Of a stretch of 64,000 nucleotides of DNA, positions 34,551 through 45,415 are shown piece by piece. Numbering within the stretch: the stretch's first letter is position 1; each line of letters opens with the position of its first letter. The stretch is from positions 1-64,000 of the forward strand of contig JAGFBZ010000557.1 of the NCBI GenBank assembly GCA_018398805.1, written 5' to 3'. A model generated the notes under the pieces. That model saw only the letters and a program-made list of their open reading frames with translations. It was not told the DNA's origin and searched no databases. Both the position numbers and the translations under genes were made by a program. The DNA comes from Hirundichthys speculiger (taxonomy: Eukaryota; Chordata; Actinopteri; Beloniformes; Exocoetidae).

Positions 34551-35115
34551 GGTGGATGGAGGGGGACGGTGATGGAGGAGCACAGGACAGACTGGATGAC
34601 AGCTGTGTAGAACTGGACCAGCAGCTCCTGAGACAGGCCGAGTCTCTTCAGCCGGCGCAGGAAGAACATCCTTGCTGGGCCTTCTTCAGGATGCAGTGGA
34701 TGTTCTTCTCCCACCTCAGGTCCTGGGAGATGGTGGTCCCCAGGAACTTGAAGGTCTGGACGGTCACAGGGGCTGCAGATGGTGAGGGGGAGCAGGCGAG
34801 GGCTGTCTCCTGAAGTCCACTGTCATCTCCACAGTTGAGCGTGTTCAGCTCCAGTTGTGCTGACTGCACCAGAGCACCAGCCGCTCGATCTCTCGTCGGT
34901 ATGCAGACCACTCGTCCCCGTCCTGGATCAGGCCGATGACGGTGGTGTCGTCTGCAAACTTCAGGAGTTGACAGCTGGGTGCGTGGAGGTGCAGTCGTGG
35001 GTGTAGAGGAGAAGAGCAGTGGGACAGGACACCCCCTGGGGGGCGCCAGTGCTGACGGTCCGGGTCACCGGAGGACATAGAGACGTTACAACAGTCTGGA
35101 ATAAAGTCTGTGGCC

Positions 35116-35884
35116 TGCAAGAGAGGATGTTAATATCTTCAATGCGGAGAAGCCCAGACCCACATCCATAATGCACAAGTCCGCCGCAGGAAATCAAACC
35201 TAGCAAAACAGCCTGTGTAGCTCCCCGCACAACATGCACAGTTTGTTCATAAGGCCTGCCACCCAACTTCAGCGGAAGGGCCACAGTGCCTAAAGTGTCC
35301 AATAGCTGTCCATTCACTGCACGTGCATACAAATACTGCGTATTCAGCACGCGTTTACGCAAAGCTGGGATGGACATCCGGAACTCCTCAGAAATCAACG
35401 AAACATTAGAGCCAGAGTCAATTAACACAGTCACGTCAACTCCTTCTACCAGTCCTTTAACATAAGCTGTAGACTCGGACTCACCCACCGAACAGGAGTC
35501 CACTGTGGGGTCCGGAGTCGCCGCTGCAGAGTTGTCCTCATGACCCTGTGGTGGCAACACTGGCATCCGGGTCACGATGCCAGATACTGGAAGTTTCCCC
35601 GATCCTCTCCGCGCGGGGATTGAGATGGTGACCGTCGTGAGGGAGATAGAAACCTCACTCCCCGCCGCGGCTGACGCTCCTCTGCAAAGCGTGGCTTCCC
35701 CTGGTCCTCGCTGTCCAGCCGGCGCGGCGAGAACCCAGTAGTGGTACCCCGGGTCCCCCGTTCTCGTGGAGACCATTCTCTGGCACTGTATCCACCTTGA
35801 AGCCGGCGCTGCGCAGATCGGCCTCTTGTGCTGTCGTCCCTCCGGAAGTCCATGGAGGTGGACCTGCATCCAAACCCGCCACAA
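35116..35884 (-). pseudogene. pol: Gypsy aspartic protease region
   Basis: The minus-strand frame contains VDVTVLIDSGSNVSLISEEF near 35435-35375, with the D-S-G protease motif. AVLLGLISCGGLVHYG near 35200 is close to the expected ILG-type C-terminal motif. The frame runs without a break across the junction into LINE sequence at about 35115. No reverse-transcriptase motif follows before the LINE begins. Confidence 0.75.
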
Positions 35885-36789
35885 GCGCAGTGACAGGCAT
35901 GCCGCTGCTCTCTGCGCTCCCCCGGGCTCTGCAGACGAGCCCCAGGAAAAGGAGAGCCCAGACCGCCACGCTCAGCTCCACAGGTATGAGCTCTCAAATC
36001 CCTCACCTCTGATTGCAAATTGTCCATCCTCGAGGCGAGCCGTTCTATGGCATGAACTAGCTTCTCTGTGGCGTTTGCATTACAGTCCAACACTCTTGGT
36101 GACGCTGGATCGAGAGCGGCCACAACAGCAGGATGCGGGTTGGGGTAGGGCAATCCAGGTGTGCTCGCCCTCAGAGCCTGCCTGGCCCGCTCACAACGAC
36201 CCGCTATAGTCAAAGCCTCCTCCACATCCGTGGCCCCCTGTTCATGGCACTTAACTTGGAGAGCAGGTTCGAGCCCGGCAAGAAAACGTCTAAAAGTCTC
36301 ACGTTCCTGGCAGCTCTGTCATAGTCGGAAAAGCCTCAGCCACGAGCCTGGAGAGGTCGGCTGCATAGACCTCCAAACTCTCGTTCGGCTGACGGGGCCG
36401 CGCAGAAATGCACGTCTGGAAGTACAGGAGGAAAACTGTTTTCTGTCCAAAAGGCGTCCATTAACCGTTCCTTAACTCGCTCATAATCACACTGAACATC
36501 CGGCGGTAGAGTGTCCCACAGCAGGAAAGCTGCGCCGTCCAGCCTCGTAGGAAGAAGATTCACCAAAGCGGCGGTGTAACTCCCGCTCCCGGTCCCCCTC
36601 GGCCTGGGCGCGGACCGCGGCTTCAAACTGCTTCACCCACGTAGCAAACGGCTTCTCACCGTCGCCACGAAACGGCGGGGGAAGCTCGACTCTCACGCCA
36701 ACCACGCCACCAGTCCATGCATGAGCACTCCCGAAATACTCGTCATCCATGTCACGGTCCGTAACGTTGCGCTTCAGTCCTCCGAACAT
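35885..36789 (-). pseudogene. gag: Gypsy gag
   Basis: The frame starts MFGGLKRNVTDRDMDDEYF at 36789 and reads FRGDGEKPFATWVKQFEAAV, a gag capsid-type start. It changes frame near 36560 and again near 36340, then continues as KALTIAGRCERARQALRAS-like sequence to 35885. A Cys-rich stretch (HACHCACGGFGCR) sits where a zinc knuckle would be, but it does not match CX2CX4HX4C. The gag is therefore broken, and its knuckle is unclear. Confidence 0.65.
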
Positions 36790-36912
36790 GTCGCTCCCAA
36801 GCGTTCACACGAGCACGCTAGCCGGCTAGGCCGACTGAAAAAGTTCAGTAATTGCCGAAAGAGAAAAACCGCTCCAAAAACCAGGTCTCACTCCAGTTAC
36901 CGCTGCCACCAA

Positions 36913-37122
36913 TGTAGCGGGCTGAAGTATCCAGGGCTTCTGAGACACTCTTTCTGCGGACAAAAACTCACAGGCTTGGTACTCTTTTGAAGCGGATGCA
37001 ACACGCTCCGTTTATTGCACAGAACGTTAACAACACGAACACCCCTCTTTTCCCTCTCTTTCTCTTTTTTTTAAACATCCAGTCGCACGTCTCTGACGTC
37101 ACACCCGCGCCCCACTCTCACA
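36913..37122 (-). repeat. Gypsy 5' LTR (210 bp)
   Basis: It matches 31425-31623. Inside it the minus strand reads TTGGTGGCAGCGGTAACTGG, a probable primer-binding site beginning TGGTGGCAGC whose tRNA I cannot assign with confidence. CTAG follows at 37123-37126. Confidence 0.92.
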
Positions 37123-37916
37123 CTAGCATGGATAGCTGTGCTAGCATGGATATCTGCCCGAGCGCCGAAGCCACTTCGCAGCCCTCTGATATCACAAAGT
37201 TGCTGAACAACATCCGCTCTGAGGTCTGTACGTCGCGGACCGAGATATTGTCTGAGCTTAAAACACTCAAATCAACACTACAAGCTCATGAGGTGAAGCT
37301 GCAAGAAGTTGGCGACTCACTCACTGATGTGGATGCCCGAGTGGTTACCTTGGAGAAGCTATGCTCTGATCTGGTGCAGGACAACGCGAAGATGAAGTCG
37401 AAGCTGGAGGACCTCGAGAACCGTTCCAGACACAATAACATCAGAGTGATAGGAGTCCCCGAGCGTGAGGAAGGACCCCGTCCCGCCGCGTTCATGGAGG
37501 CCCTTTTTCTTGAGGTTTTCGGGGAGGAAAGCTTCACCAAGCCCCCGGGCGTACACAGGGCCCACCGCTCGCTAGAACCGCCGCCGAAGCAGAACCAACC
37601 CCCGCGGCCGATGTTTGTTCGGCTACACCACTTCCAGACGAAGGAACATATTCTGCGCCTGTCGAGGGAGAAGGGCCAACTACTCTTCAGAGGAACGAGG
37701 GTCCACTTTTATCCTGATTTCAGCGCCGAGTTAGCCAAGAAGAGGGCCGCATTCATCCCAGTCAAAGGCAAGCTACGCGAGGCCGGTATGGAGTTCGCCC
37801 TACCGCACCCAGCTCGTTTACGGGTCGTCCATGATGGAGCAAAACACTTCTTTGATTCACCCCAGGAGGCTATTACTTTCCTCCAGCAGAAGACCCCGCA
37901 ACCACCGCTTAACTGA
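37123..37916 (+). pseudogene. L1-like LINE ORF1, main part
   Basis: ORF1 encodes the RNA-binding chaperone of L1-type LINEs. After the Gypsy insertion the frame continues from the second CTAG with repeated (C)ASMD motifs. A coiled coil follows (heptad-rich, about 37195-37410). The RRM start motif HNNIRVIGVPE lies near 37431-37465, and a basic C-terminal domain ends in FLQQKTPQPPLN at 37916. Excision of the Gypsy plus one CTAG would leave an uninterrupted ORF1 of about 285 codons, so ORF1 was intact when the Gypsy landed. Confidence 0.85.
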
Positions 37917-38639
37917 AGATATGACGCCGGGACTGCGCCGCTGTTTCTTTTTTTTTTTTTTTCTGGTACTGTAAGTAGGCCTCTGGTTGTTAAGCTACTG
38001 GGAGCATTAGCCGTTTGGCAGCTCGAGCTAATGAAGCTAATTTTACTTATTGACTTCTACTAACCACGTTATTATACGCTCCCTTACATGCGCCGTTGAA
38101 CTTACTCTTCTGACTATATTGCATGTTTTGACTTGCTATTAAGTGTCTGGGATGCTGTCTTCCTGAAGGGTATTTTGAGTTTAATTTCTGTGTTTTAAAG
38201 GATTACCTGGGCTTACTTGGTACATACAGCCCTTTTTTTAAGTTGGTTCTTTTTGTACTTCATATTTTATGTATTTCGTTGCACTGTGACTCATACAATT
38301 TGGAGCAGGAGTTAGGTCACGTTTGACGAGTGACAGTTCAGTTATAGGTAGACTAATAGACAAGTGTTTCAGGTTAAAGTTAGGCATCTCATTGGGAAGA
38401 TGTTGTGGGTGGGCTCCAAGGGGTTCTGGGTAGGGGTGTGTTCTTGCTGTACTGCTTTTTTGTTTTTTATTTTATTTTATTATTATTATTTATTTATTTT
38501 ATTTTTTTTTAATCTCCCTCCTTTTCTCTCTTTTAACTCACTCAAGCCCTCCAAATGTGTACCTCATGCCTACGCCCAGACTGGCTTCTACAAACTCAGT
38601 CTTATCATGTATTACTCTCATTACTTTACATTTACCTGA
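37917..38639 (+). other. L1-like inter-ORF spacer
   Basis: Between ORF1 and ORF2 lie 723 bases with several T-rich runs (37947-37961, 38470-38510) and no domain. This is long compared with the short ORF1-ORF2 gap of mammalian L1. Confidence 0.6.
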
Positions 38640-41336
38640 ATGAGTGTCACATCTACTGAAAAAACAGTTAAAGTTATTTCCTGGAAGGTCAGGGGGTTGA
38701 ATCGTCCTGTTAAGCGGAACAAAGTCCTCTCACATCTCTTGCTTTTGAAGGTCAGAATCGCCTTCCTTCAGGAGACTCATCTTTGTAACTCTGATATCCC
38801 TAGGATTCGACGCAGCTGGGTCGGTCAGGTATATCACTCACAATTTAATGCTAAGAGTCGTGGGTCAGCCATCCTGATACATAAAAATGTCCCGTTTGTT
38901 GTTAAGAAGGTTGACTCGGATGCCAGAGGCCGCTTCGTCATTGTTTCAGGTGAGCTCTATAATAAACCGGTCACTCTGGTGAATCTCTATGCACCTAATT
39001 GGGATGATTGCCAATTCTTTATTAAATTATTCTCCGCTATCCCAAACATAGATAGTCATGCACTAGTAATTGGCGGAGACATCAATTGCGCTATTGACCA
39101 ACATTTGGACAGGTCTTCACCCAAAATAATACCTCCACCCAAATCGGCAACAGTTATACAGTCATTGTGCACTCAATATGGTCTCTCTGACCCCTGGAGA
39201 TTTTTGTTTCCTTCAGCTAAAGCTTTCTCATTTTTTTTCCTCAGTACACCACTCCTACAGTCGCATTGATTATTTTTTGTTAGATAATAATCTTCTTTCC
39301 CTAGTTAAAAACTGTTCCTCTGAGAGCATTGTCATATCAGATCATGCTCCAGTCTCCTTTGAATTGGTTATACCACACCAACCTCCTTCATTTTCGCCCT
39401 GGAGACTCAATCCACTCTTACTTGCGGATGACAATTTTTCAAAATTTCTGACCTCAGAAGTCAAGACCTACCTGGAGTTTAATGACTCTGCTGAAATCTC
39501 TAGAACAACCTTATGGGAGGCCCTCAAAGCATATATCCGAGGCCAGATCATTTCCTACCTATCTAATAATAGAAAACAGGAGGTTGCCAAACTTAGAGAG
39601 CTATCACAAGCTATTCATAGTCTGGACGAACAATACTCCCGTTCACCTGACCCAGATTTATATAAAGAGAGGCTGCGCCTCCAGGCGGAATATGATTTAA
39701 TCTCAACCTCCAAGGAGGAACGATTATTATTGAAGAGTCGCCACAAATTCTATGAGTACGGAGAGAAAGCTAGCAAGCTTCTAGCCTCCCAAGCTCACCA
39801 ATACACTTCATCTCGTTTGATACCTCAAAATAAATCTCCCACCGGTACCATGTTAACCAACCATAAAGACATTAATGATTGTTTTTCTGCATTTTACATG
39901 TCAAAACAATGCAGCTCTACTTGACTCTTTTTTTGATGGTTTAAACTTGCCAGCTGTTGACGAAGTGGGAAATCCACAGGCCCGGATGGATTCTGCGTTG
40001 AATTCTTTAAAAAAATTTCCACGTTATTGTCCCTACTACTTCTTGCCATGTTCACAGAGTCTTTTGACCGCGGCCTTCTCCCAACAACCTTAACCCAGGC
40101 TTCTATTTCTTTATTGGCCAAGAAAGATAAGGATCCAATTTTCTGTGAATCCTACAGGCCGATATTTCTCCTTAACGTAGACTTCAAGATTATCGCCAAA
40201 GCTCTCGCCCTCCGGTTAGAGACGGTGCTTCTTTCTGTAATTTCTGTTGATCAATCTGGCTTTATTCAAAAGCGTAATTCTTTTCATGATGTGCGGCGAC
40301 TCTTTAATGTTATCTACACACCGACCCGGTCGGATGCTCAGGAAGCGATCGTTTCTCTAGATGCTGAAAAAGCATTCGACCGGGTTGAGTGGACATATCT
40401 TTTTGCTACAATGCAGCGATTCGGTTTCTCCCCTAGCTTTGTGTCCTGGGTAAGGCTACTATACTCATCTCCGACAGCCTCTGTCTCCTCCAAAAGTGTT
40501 CATTCCCCTTACTTTCAGTTAGAGCGGGGCACGCAGCAGGGCTGCCCGCTCTCGCCACTTTTATTTGTAATTGCCATAGAGCCACTGGCTATATCTCTAC
40601 GTCAATGTCCACAATTTAGGGGTATCACTCGAGATGACATTGTATGCCGACGATTTGCTTCTCTATATTTCCAATCCTGCTCAGTCCGTTCCACCTATCC
40701 TCTCTATTCTGCAGAATTTCGGTAAAATCTCTGGCTATAAACTTAATCTTTCTAAAAGCGAATATTTCACCATTGGCACATCAATTAGTCCTCTGACTCC
40801 CTCGATTCCATTTAAAGAAACGCCAGACGGGTTCAGATATTTGGGTGTGATGGTCACACGCTCTTTTAATGCGCTCTTTAAACATAACTTTGGCCAATTA
40901 CTGGACCGTTGCAAATAAGATTTAACAAGGTGGTCCGCTCTGCCCTTGTCCCTGGCAGGAAGGATTAATCTAATTAAGATGAATGTCCTCCCTCGTTTTC
41001 TTTATTTATTCTTGAACATTCCTATTTTCATCAAGAAATCCTTTTTTAATAACCTGGATAAATTAATTCTATCTTTTATTTGGGGTAATAAGGGTCATCG
41101 TATAAGGAAAGCCTTTTTACAGAGACCGAAAAAATTAGGAGGAATGGCCCTTCCGAACTTCCTTTTCTATTATTGGGCAAGTAATATTCAGAAGATACTC
41201 TTCTGGACTACTCACTCAGAAACAGCTGAGGCCCCCATTTGGGTGCAGGGGGAGGAATCCTGTAGCCAGTTCTGTCTCAACTCTATCGTTTGCTCATCTC
41301 TCCCTCTATCTGCTAAGGTCAATCATCACGCATCTA
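38640..41336 (+). pseudogene. L1-like LINE ORF2 (endonuclease and reverse transcriptase), 3'-truncated
   Basis: The ORF starts MSVTSTEKTVKVISWKVRGL. An AP-type endonuclease reads FLQETHL, YAPNWDD, IGGDIN and, after a frameshift in a T-run near 39225, SDHAPVSFEL. The frame stops near 39924 and shifts several more times. The reverse transcriptase then reads YRPIFLLNVDFKI, QSGFIQKRNSFHD, SLDAEKAFDRVEW, GTQQGCPLSPLLF and, in the next frame, YADDLLLYI near 40644. A C-terminal LPNFLFYYWASNIQKI lies near 41150. At about 41336 it is cut off by a retrovirus-like LTR, so no 3' UTR or tail remains. Clade: L1/Tx1 group by motif. Confidence 0.88.
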
Positions 41337-41621
41337 ACCTCTTGATCAAGGAACTGTATAAATGTCCCTTAATTCAATTATCACTCTCATTTAAGACAAA
41401 TGTCCCTTTGCCTTCCTCATCACCTGCTGTGACCCACTCTGTATGCAAAACCTGTATAGCAATCAACATCTCTTTGTCTTGGTATAAAAGGGAACGTCCT
41501 CTCTGTAAAGACAGAGTCCTCATTTAAAATTCTCTGTAATGCTGACTATAAGTTTGTGTATTTTCTCTTTAATAAAATCTAATTTGATTTTCTCATCAAG
41601 ATCAAGATTTTTTCCACAACA
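41337..41621 (+). repeat. Retrovirus-like LTR, copy B (5'-truncated)
   Basis: Colinear with the right part of the LTR at 24897-25447 (reverse complement), including TTGGTATAAAAGGG (TATA, about 41480), the AAGACAGAGTCCTCATT block, an AATAAA signal near 41570 and the TTTTTCCACAACA edge. The U3 start is missing, and the sequence switches directly from L1-like LINE at about 41336. Confidence 0.88.
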
Positions 41622-41625
41622 ATTT

Positions 41626-41643
41626 TGACGCTGCAAAGTAGGA
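41626..41643 (+). other. Primer-binding site, copy B (mutated)
   Basis: TGACGCTGCAAAGTAGGA aligns with the copy A site TGGCGCTGCGAGTAGGAT and differs at three aligned positions, which is consistent with age. Confidence 0.6.
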
Positions 41644-42390
41644 TCCTCGCTTGGCCGTCCGGAAGGAGTGACCAGAGACTGATCATCCTGGAATATTAAC
41701 TTCCAGCCTCCAACCTCAAAACTGCTATTGAGACAGGAGGACTGACTCACTGCGTCCTGACTGCCAACGCTGGGATCCAACGAACTCAAGTTCTACAATC
41801 TGATCCGGTGAGAAATTCATTTTCAAAAACACATTTGGTCTCAAAGGTTTAGATCTGAGGTGGTTCAACATTCTCCATAGCATTTGGGGAAGGTTAGTCT
41901 GTGGGAGTAACCGCGACTGGTTAGTTTCTGAGATTTTAGTCTGAAACACTCCTTCTGTAAATTAACTCAGAAGGTGAGGTTTTAACTATTTGGAGCAGGC
42001 AAACATACTCTGCAAAGATGTTTGCAGTTTTAGCAAGAGTGTGCACACTGACCCATAAGGAAGTGGGTTCTGATAAATCCAAACCTCTTTCTGATCCTGA
42101 GAGTTCCAATGTGGAATATGTGAGAGAAAAGTACGTCCATGAGAGTGTTGAATGTGTGGTTCTCTGGACTCAGAAATATGGGTTTCCAGTGGGCGGTTCG
42201 TTGAGTTTGAATGAGTTGGAAAGATTGAATGTGAAATTGACTGAAAGAGAAGAGAAACTGAGAAACAACAACAACAAAAAAGATTTGTGTGAAAGAATGT
42301 GAAAAAGATAGCGCTTTGATTTTAAAATGGGAGTGAATGTGTCTTTTATGGTTGATTCTGGTGCTACTCCATATCTCTGACCCCTGGTTG
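41644..42390 (+). pseudogene. gag: Retrovirus-like leader, gag N-terminus and protease start, copy B
   Basis: After a 370-base leader, which copy A shares, an open frame at 42018-42302 encodes a 94-residue matrix-like gag start (MFAVLARVCTLTHKE) that differs from copy A by only a few residues. It stops at the same place as copy A. About 40-50 bases later a VDSGAT protease motif follows. The sequence ends at about 42388 inside the protease and switches to LINE-derived minisatellite. Both copies thus lack capsid and nucleocapsid at the same junction. Confidence 0.8.
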
Positions 42391-42403
42391 AGTGTGGGGT
42401 GAG

Positions 42404-43865
42404 CTGAACAGGGGTTTGAAGATCCTGGTGAAGGTGGGGGTGAGCTGGTGGCCAGGGAGGTGCTGAAGATCCTGGTGAAGGTGGGGGGAGCTGGTGGGCC
42501 AGGGAGGTGCTGAAGATCCTGGTGAAGGTGGGGGTGAGCTGGTGGGCCAGGGAGGTGCTGAAGATCCTGGTGAAGGTGGGGGTGAGCTGGTGGAACAGGG
42601 AGGTGTTTGAAGATCCTGGTGAAGGTGGGGGTGAGCTGGTGGGCCAGGGAGTGTGTTGAAGATCCTGGTGAAGGTGGGGGTGAGCTGGTGGGCCAGGGGG
42701 GTGTTGAAGATCCTGGTGAAGGTGGGTGGGGGGTGAGCTGGTGGGCCAGGGGGTGTTGAAGATCCTGGTGAAGGTGGGGGTGAGCTGGTGGGCCAGGGAG
42801 GTGTTGAAGATCCCTGGTGAAGGTGGGGGTGAGCTGGTGGCCAGGGAGGTGTTGAAGATCCTGGTGAAGGTGGGGGTGAGCTGGTGGGCCAGGGAGGTGT
42901 TGAAGATCCTGGTGAAGGTGGGGGTGAGCTGGTGGGCCAGGGAGGTGTTGAAGATCCTGGTGAAGGTGGGGGTGAGCTGGTGGGCCAGGGAGGTGTTGAA
43001 GATCCTGGTGAAGGTGGGGGTGAGCTGGTGGAACAGGGAGGTGTTGAAGGTGAGGTGGTCCTGGTGATCCTGGTGAGTGGGGGTGAGCTGGTGGAACAGG
43101 GAGGTGTTGAAGATCCTGGTGAAGGTAGCTGGTGAACAGGGAGGTGTTGAAGATCCTGGTGAAGGTGGGGGTGAGCTGGTGGGCCAGGGAGGTGCTGAAG
43201 ATCCTGGTGAAGGTGGGGGTGAGCTGGTGGAACAGGGAGGTGTTGAAGATCCTGGTGAAGGTGGGGGTGAGCTGGTGGGCCAGGGGGGTGTTGAAGATCC
43301 TGGTGAAGGTGGGGGTGAGCTGGTGGGCCAGGGAGGTGTTGAAGATCCTGGTGAAGGTGGGGGTGAGCTGGTGGAAACAGGGAGGTGTTTGAAGATCCTG
43401 GTGAAGGTGGGGGTGAGCTGGTGGGCCAGGGAGGTGTTGAAGATCCTGGTGAAGGTGGGGGTGAGCTGGTGGGCCAGGGAGGTGTTTGAAGATCCTGGTG
43501 AAGGTGGGGGGGAGCTGGTGGGCCAGGGAGGTGTTGAAGATCCTGGTGAAGGTGGGGGTGAGCTGGTGGGCCAGGGAGGTGTTGAAGATCCTGGTGAAGG
43601 TGGGGGTGAGCTGGTGTGGCCAGGGGGTGTTGAAGATCCTGGTGAAGGTGGGGGGGAGCTGGTGGGCCAGGGAGGTGTTGAAGATCCTGGTGAAGGTGGG
43701 GGTGAGCTGGTGGAACAGGGAGGTGTTGAAGATCCTGGTGAAGGTGGGGGGTGAGCTGGTGGGCCAGGGGGGTGTTGAAGATCCTGGTGAAGGTGGGGGT
43801 GAGGGTGGGCCTGGTGGTGAGATCCTGGTCCAGGGAGGTGTTGGTGAAGGTGGGGGTGAGCTGGT
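42404..43865. repeat. 48-bp coding-derived minisatellite, about 30 units
   Basis: The unit begins GTGTTGAAGATCCTGGTGAA on the plus strand and is 48 bases long, with small indels and point changes. On the minus strand it encodes a 16-residue repeat, (A)HQLTPTFTRIFNTSL. This matches the segment that follows GVPGKVLKA in the reverse transcriptase of the adjacent LINE. The array is therefore an in-place expansion of LINE coding sequence. Long open frames across it on both strands are side effects of a unit length divisible by three. Confidence 0.92.
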
Positions 43866-45415
43866 GGGCGCTGCTTTAAGCACCTTTCCTGGAACTCCTG
43901 TCTGGGCCGGCAGCTTTCTTGGTGTTCACTGTCAGGAGCACCCGTCTGACATCATGCTCCTGTACAGTGAGTGGAGTGATGGAGGATCCTGGTGGGGGCG
44001 GGGCTGGGGGCGGGGCTGGGACAGCTGGGTGCTGCTGTACAGGTGGGACTCTATTCTTGTCCTGTGGTCTGCCTTGGCTTTCTTTATTCCTCTGTTCAGG
44101 TGAGCCCGAGCAGCTCTGTATAGAGCTCTGTCACCTGACCTGAAGGAGGCGTTGCGGGCCCTGAGGAGAGAGCGGACCTGGCTGGTCATCCAGGGTTTCT
44201 GGTTGGGGAAAACCCGGATGGTTTTGACTACAGTCACATTCCCAATGCAGAACTTGATGTAGTCCAGTACCGGGTCTGTGAAAGTATCCAGCCCCTGATG
44301 TTCAAATAAGTCCCAGTCAGTCCGGTGGAAGCAGTCCTGGAGTTCTGGAAGTGGTCGGGCCCGGTTGTGATTGTCCTTGTGGTGGGCCTGGTTCTTCGTC
44401 TGAGGGGGGTGTACGCTGGGGAGAGCAGGAGGGAAAGATGGTCTGATTGTCCGAGGTGAGGGAGGGGTGTGGATCTGTATGCTAGCTTAATGTTGGCGTA
44501 GACGTGATCCAGAGTGTTCTCTCCCCTGGTGGAGCATTTAACATGCTGGTAGAATTTCGGCAGTACAGTCTTTAGATTGGCCTTATTTTAGTCTCCTGCA
44601 ATAATGTGAACACCATGTGGGCCCGCTGATGTTCGTTGATGGTGTTCTGCAGGACGGAGAGCGCTGTGTTTACGTTAGCATGGCGGGATGTAAACAGCCG
44701 TGATGATCACTACAGTGAGCTCTCTCGGTAGAAAAAAAGGCCGACATCTTACAGACATGTACTCTGGGGAGCAGTGTTGATCAATGATTGTCCCGTTGTT
44801 ACACCAGTTATCATGTACGAAGACGCAGAGACCCCCTCCTTTACTCTTACTGGAGTTTGCAGTCCTGTCCCAGCGTAGCAAAGTGCGGCCTGCTAGCTGT
44901 AGGCTAGCATCGGGGATTTCTGGGCGAAGCCAGGTCTCAGTGATGATCGTCACACAACAGTCACGAACATAGCGGTTTCCAGCGAGTTGTAATTCCAGCT
45001 CGTCCGTTTTATGTACCAGGGATCTGGCGTTGGAAAGAAACAGGCTCGGTAGAGGTGGCTTGTGTGGCCGTTTCCTTAGCCGTAGCATAACGTTGGACCG
45101 GCAGCCCCGCTTCTGCTTCCTCTCTCGTCTCCATCTGCGCCGCCTCCTCAACCCGAAAACAATCCACGGAGAGCCCGGCGTTTTCGCTATGTCATCAGGG
45201 ATCACGTGTGTGTGGTGGAAGTCACTTGAGATCGGTATTTTCTTGATAGATCCGATGTCCAAAAGTACTTGGCGGATGTACTGGATGTTTGCAGTACTGA
45301 TGGTCCATGTTAGGGCAAGAAGTAGGAAGAAATAAAACAAAAAAGAGCACTGGAGTGGAGAGCCGTGTGCTGCTGCGTCCGTGCGCGCCGCCATCTTGGC
45401 CATCTTGGCCAATCA
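43866..45415 (-). pseudogene. CR1/Rex1-like LINE: endonuclease and RT N-terminal part
   Basis: The 5' end near 45415 has AAGATGGCCAAGATGGCGGC on the minus strand. The frame 45412-44675 has a hydrophobic stretch, an Arg-rich part, then the AP endonuclease (LFLSNARSLVHKTDELEL, ITETWLRPEIPDASL, GGGLCVFVHDNWC). After frame changes (44670-44400) come KTIRVFPNQKPWMTSQVRSL and ALYRAARAHLNRGIKKAKAD (44220-44100). GVPGKVLKA at 43880 leads into the minisatellite. The catalytic reverse-transcriptase core and 3' UTR are absent on the far side of the array. Confidence 0.85.

Larger units (their letters stand above)
33719..35115 (-). pseudogene. LINE reverse-transcriptase fragment inside the Gypsy element
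   Basis: On the minus strand TVSTGAPQG near 35050 and LLKFADDTTVIGLI near 34970-34930 form the reverse-transcriptase B'/C region. TFKFLGTTISQDLRWEKNI and MFFLRRLKRLGL (34770-34620) are the C-terminal part of a CR1/Rex1-like jockey-group LINE. A 3' UTR at 34050-33746 ends in (GATTCT)n at about 33745-33719. Frameshifts and about 100 N interrupt it. It lies exactly where the Gypsy reverse transcriptase should be. I see no target-site duplication at its edges, which suggests insertion together with a deletion. Confidence 0.78.
31425..37122 (-). mobile_element. Ty3/Gypsy element with short LTRs, lacking RT
   Basis: Short LTRs (31425-31623 and 36913-37122) with TG/CA ends flank gag, protease and integrase on the minus strand. 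CTAG is duplicated at 31421-31424 and 37123-37126. The element lies inside ORF1 of an L1-like LINE. Reverse transcriptase and RNase H, expected between protease and integrase, are missing. A LINE fragment with an assembly gap occupies that place (about 33719-35115). The integrase part has a premature stop. The exact Gypsy clade is uncertain. Confidence 0.88.

Noticed and set aside
34061..34813. Open frames spanning the N gap
   Set aside because: Translations across Ns are meaningless and the flanks are LINE fragment and 69-bp repeat.
42030..43883. 617-codon Pro/Thr-rich minus-strand open frame
   Set aside because: It reads the 48-bp LINE-derived array and then antisense retroviral leader and gag; no gene start or splice context.
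42726..44103. Gly/Glu-rich plus-strand open frames (VEDPGEGGGELV repeats)
   Set aside because: The opposite strand of the same minisatellite; open only because the unit is 48 bases.
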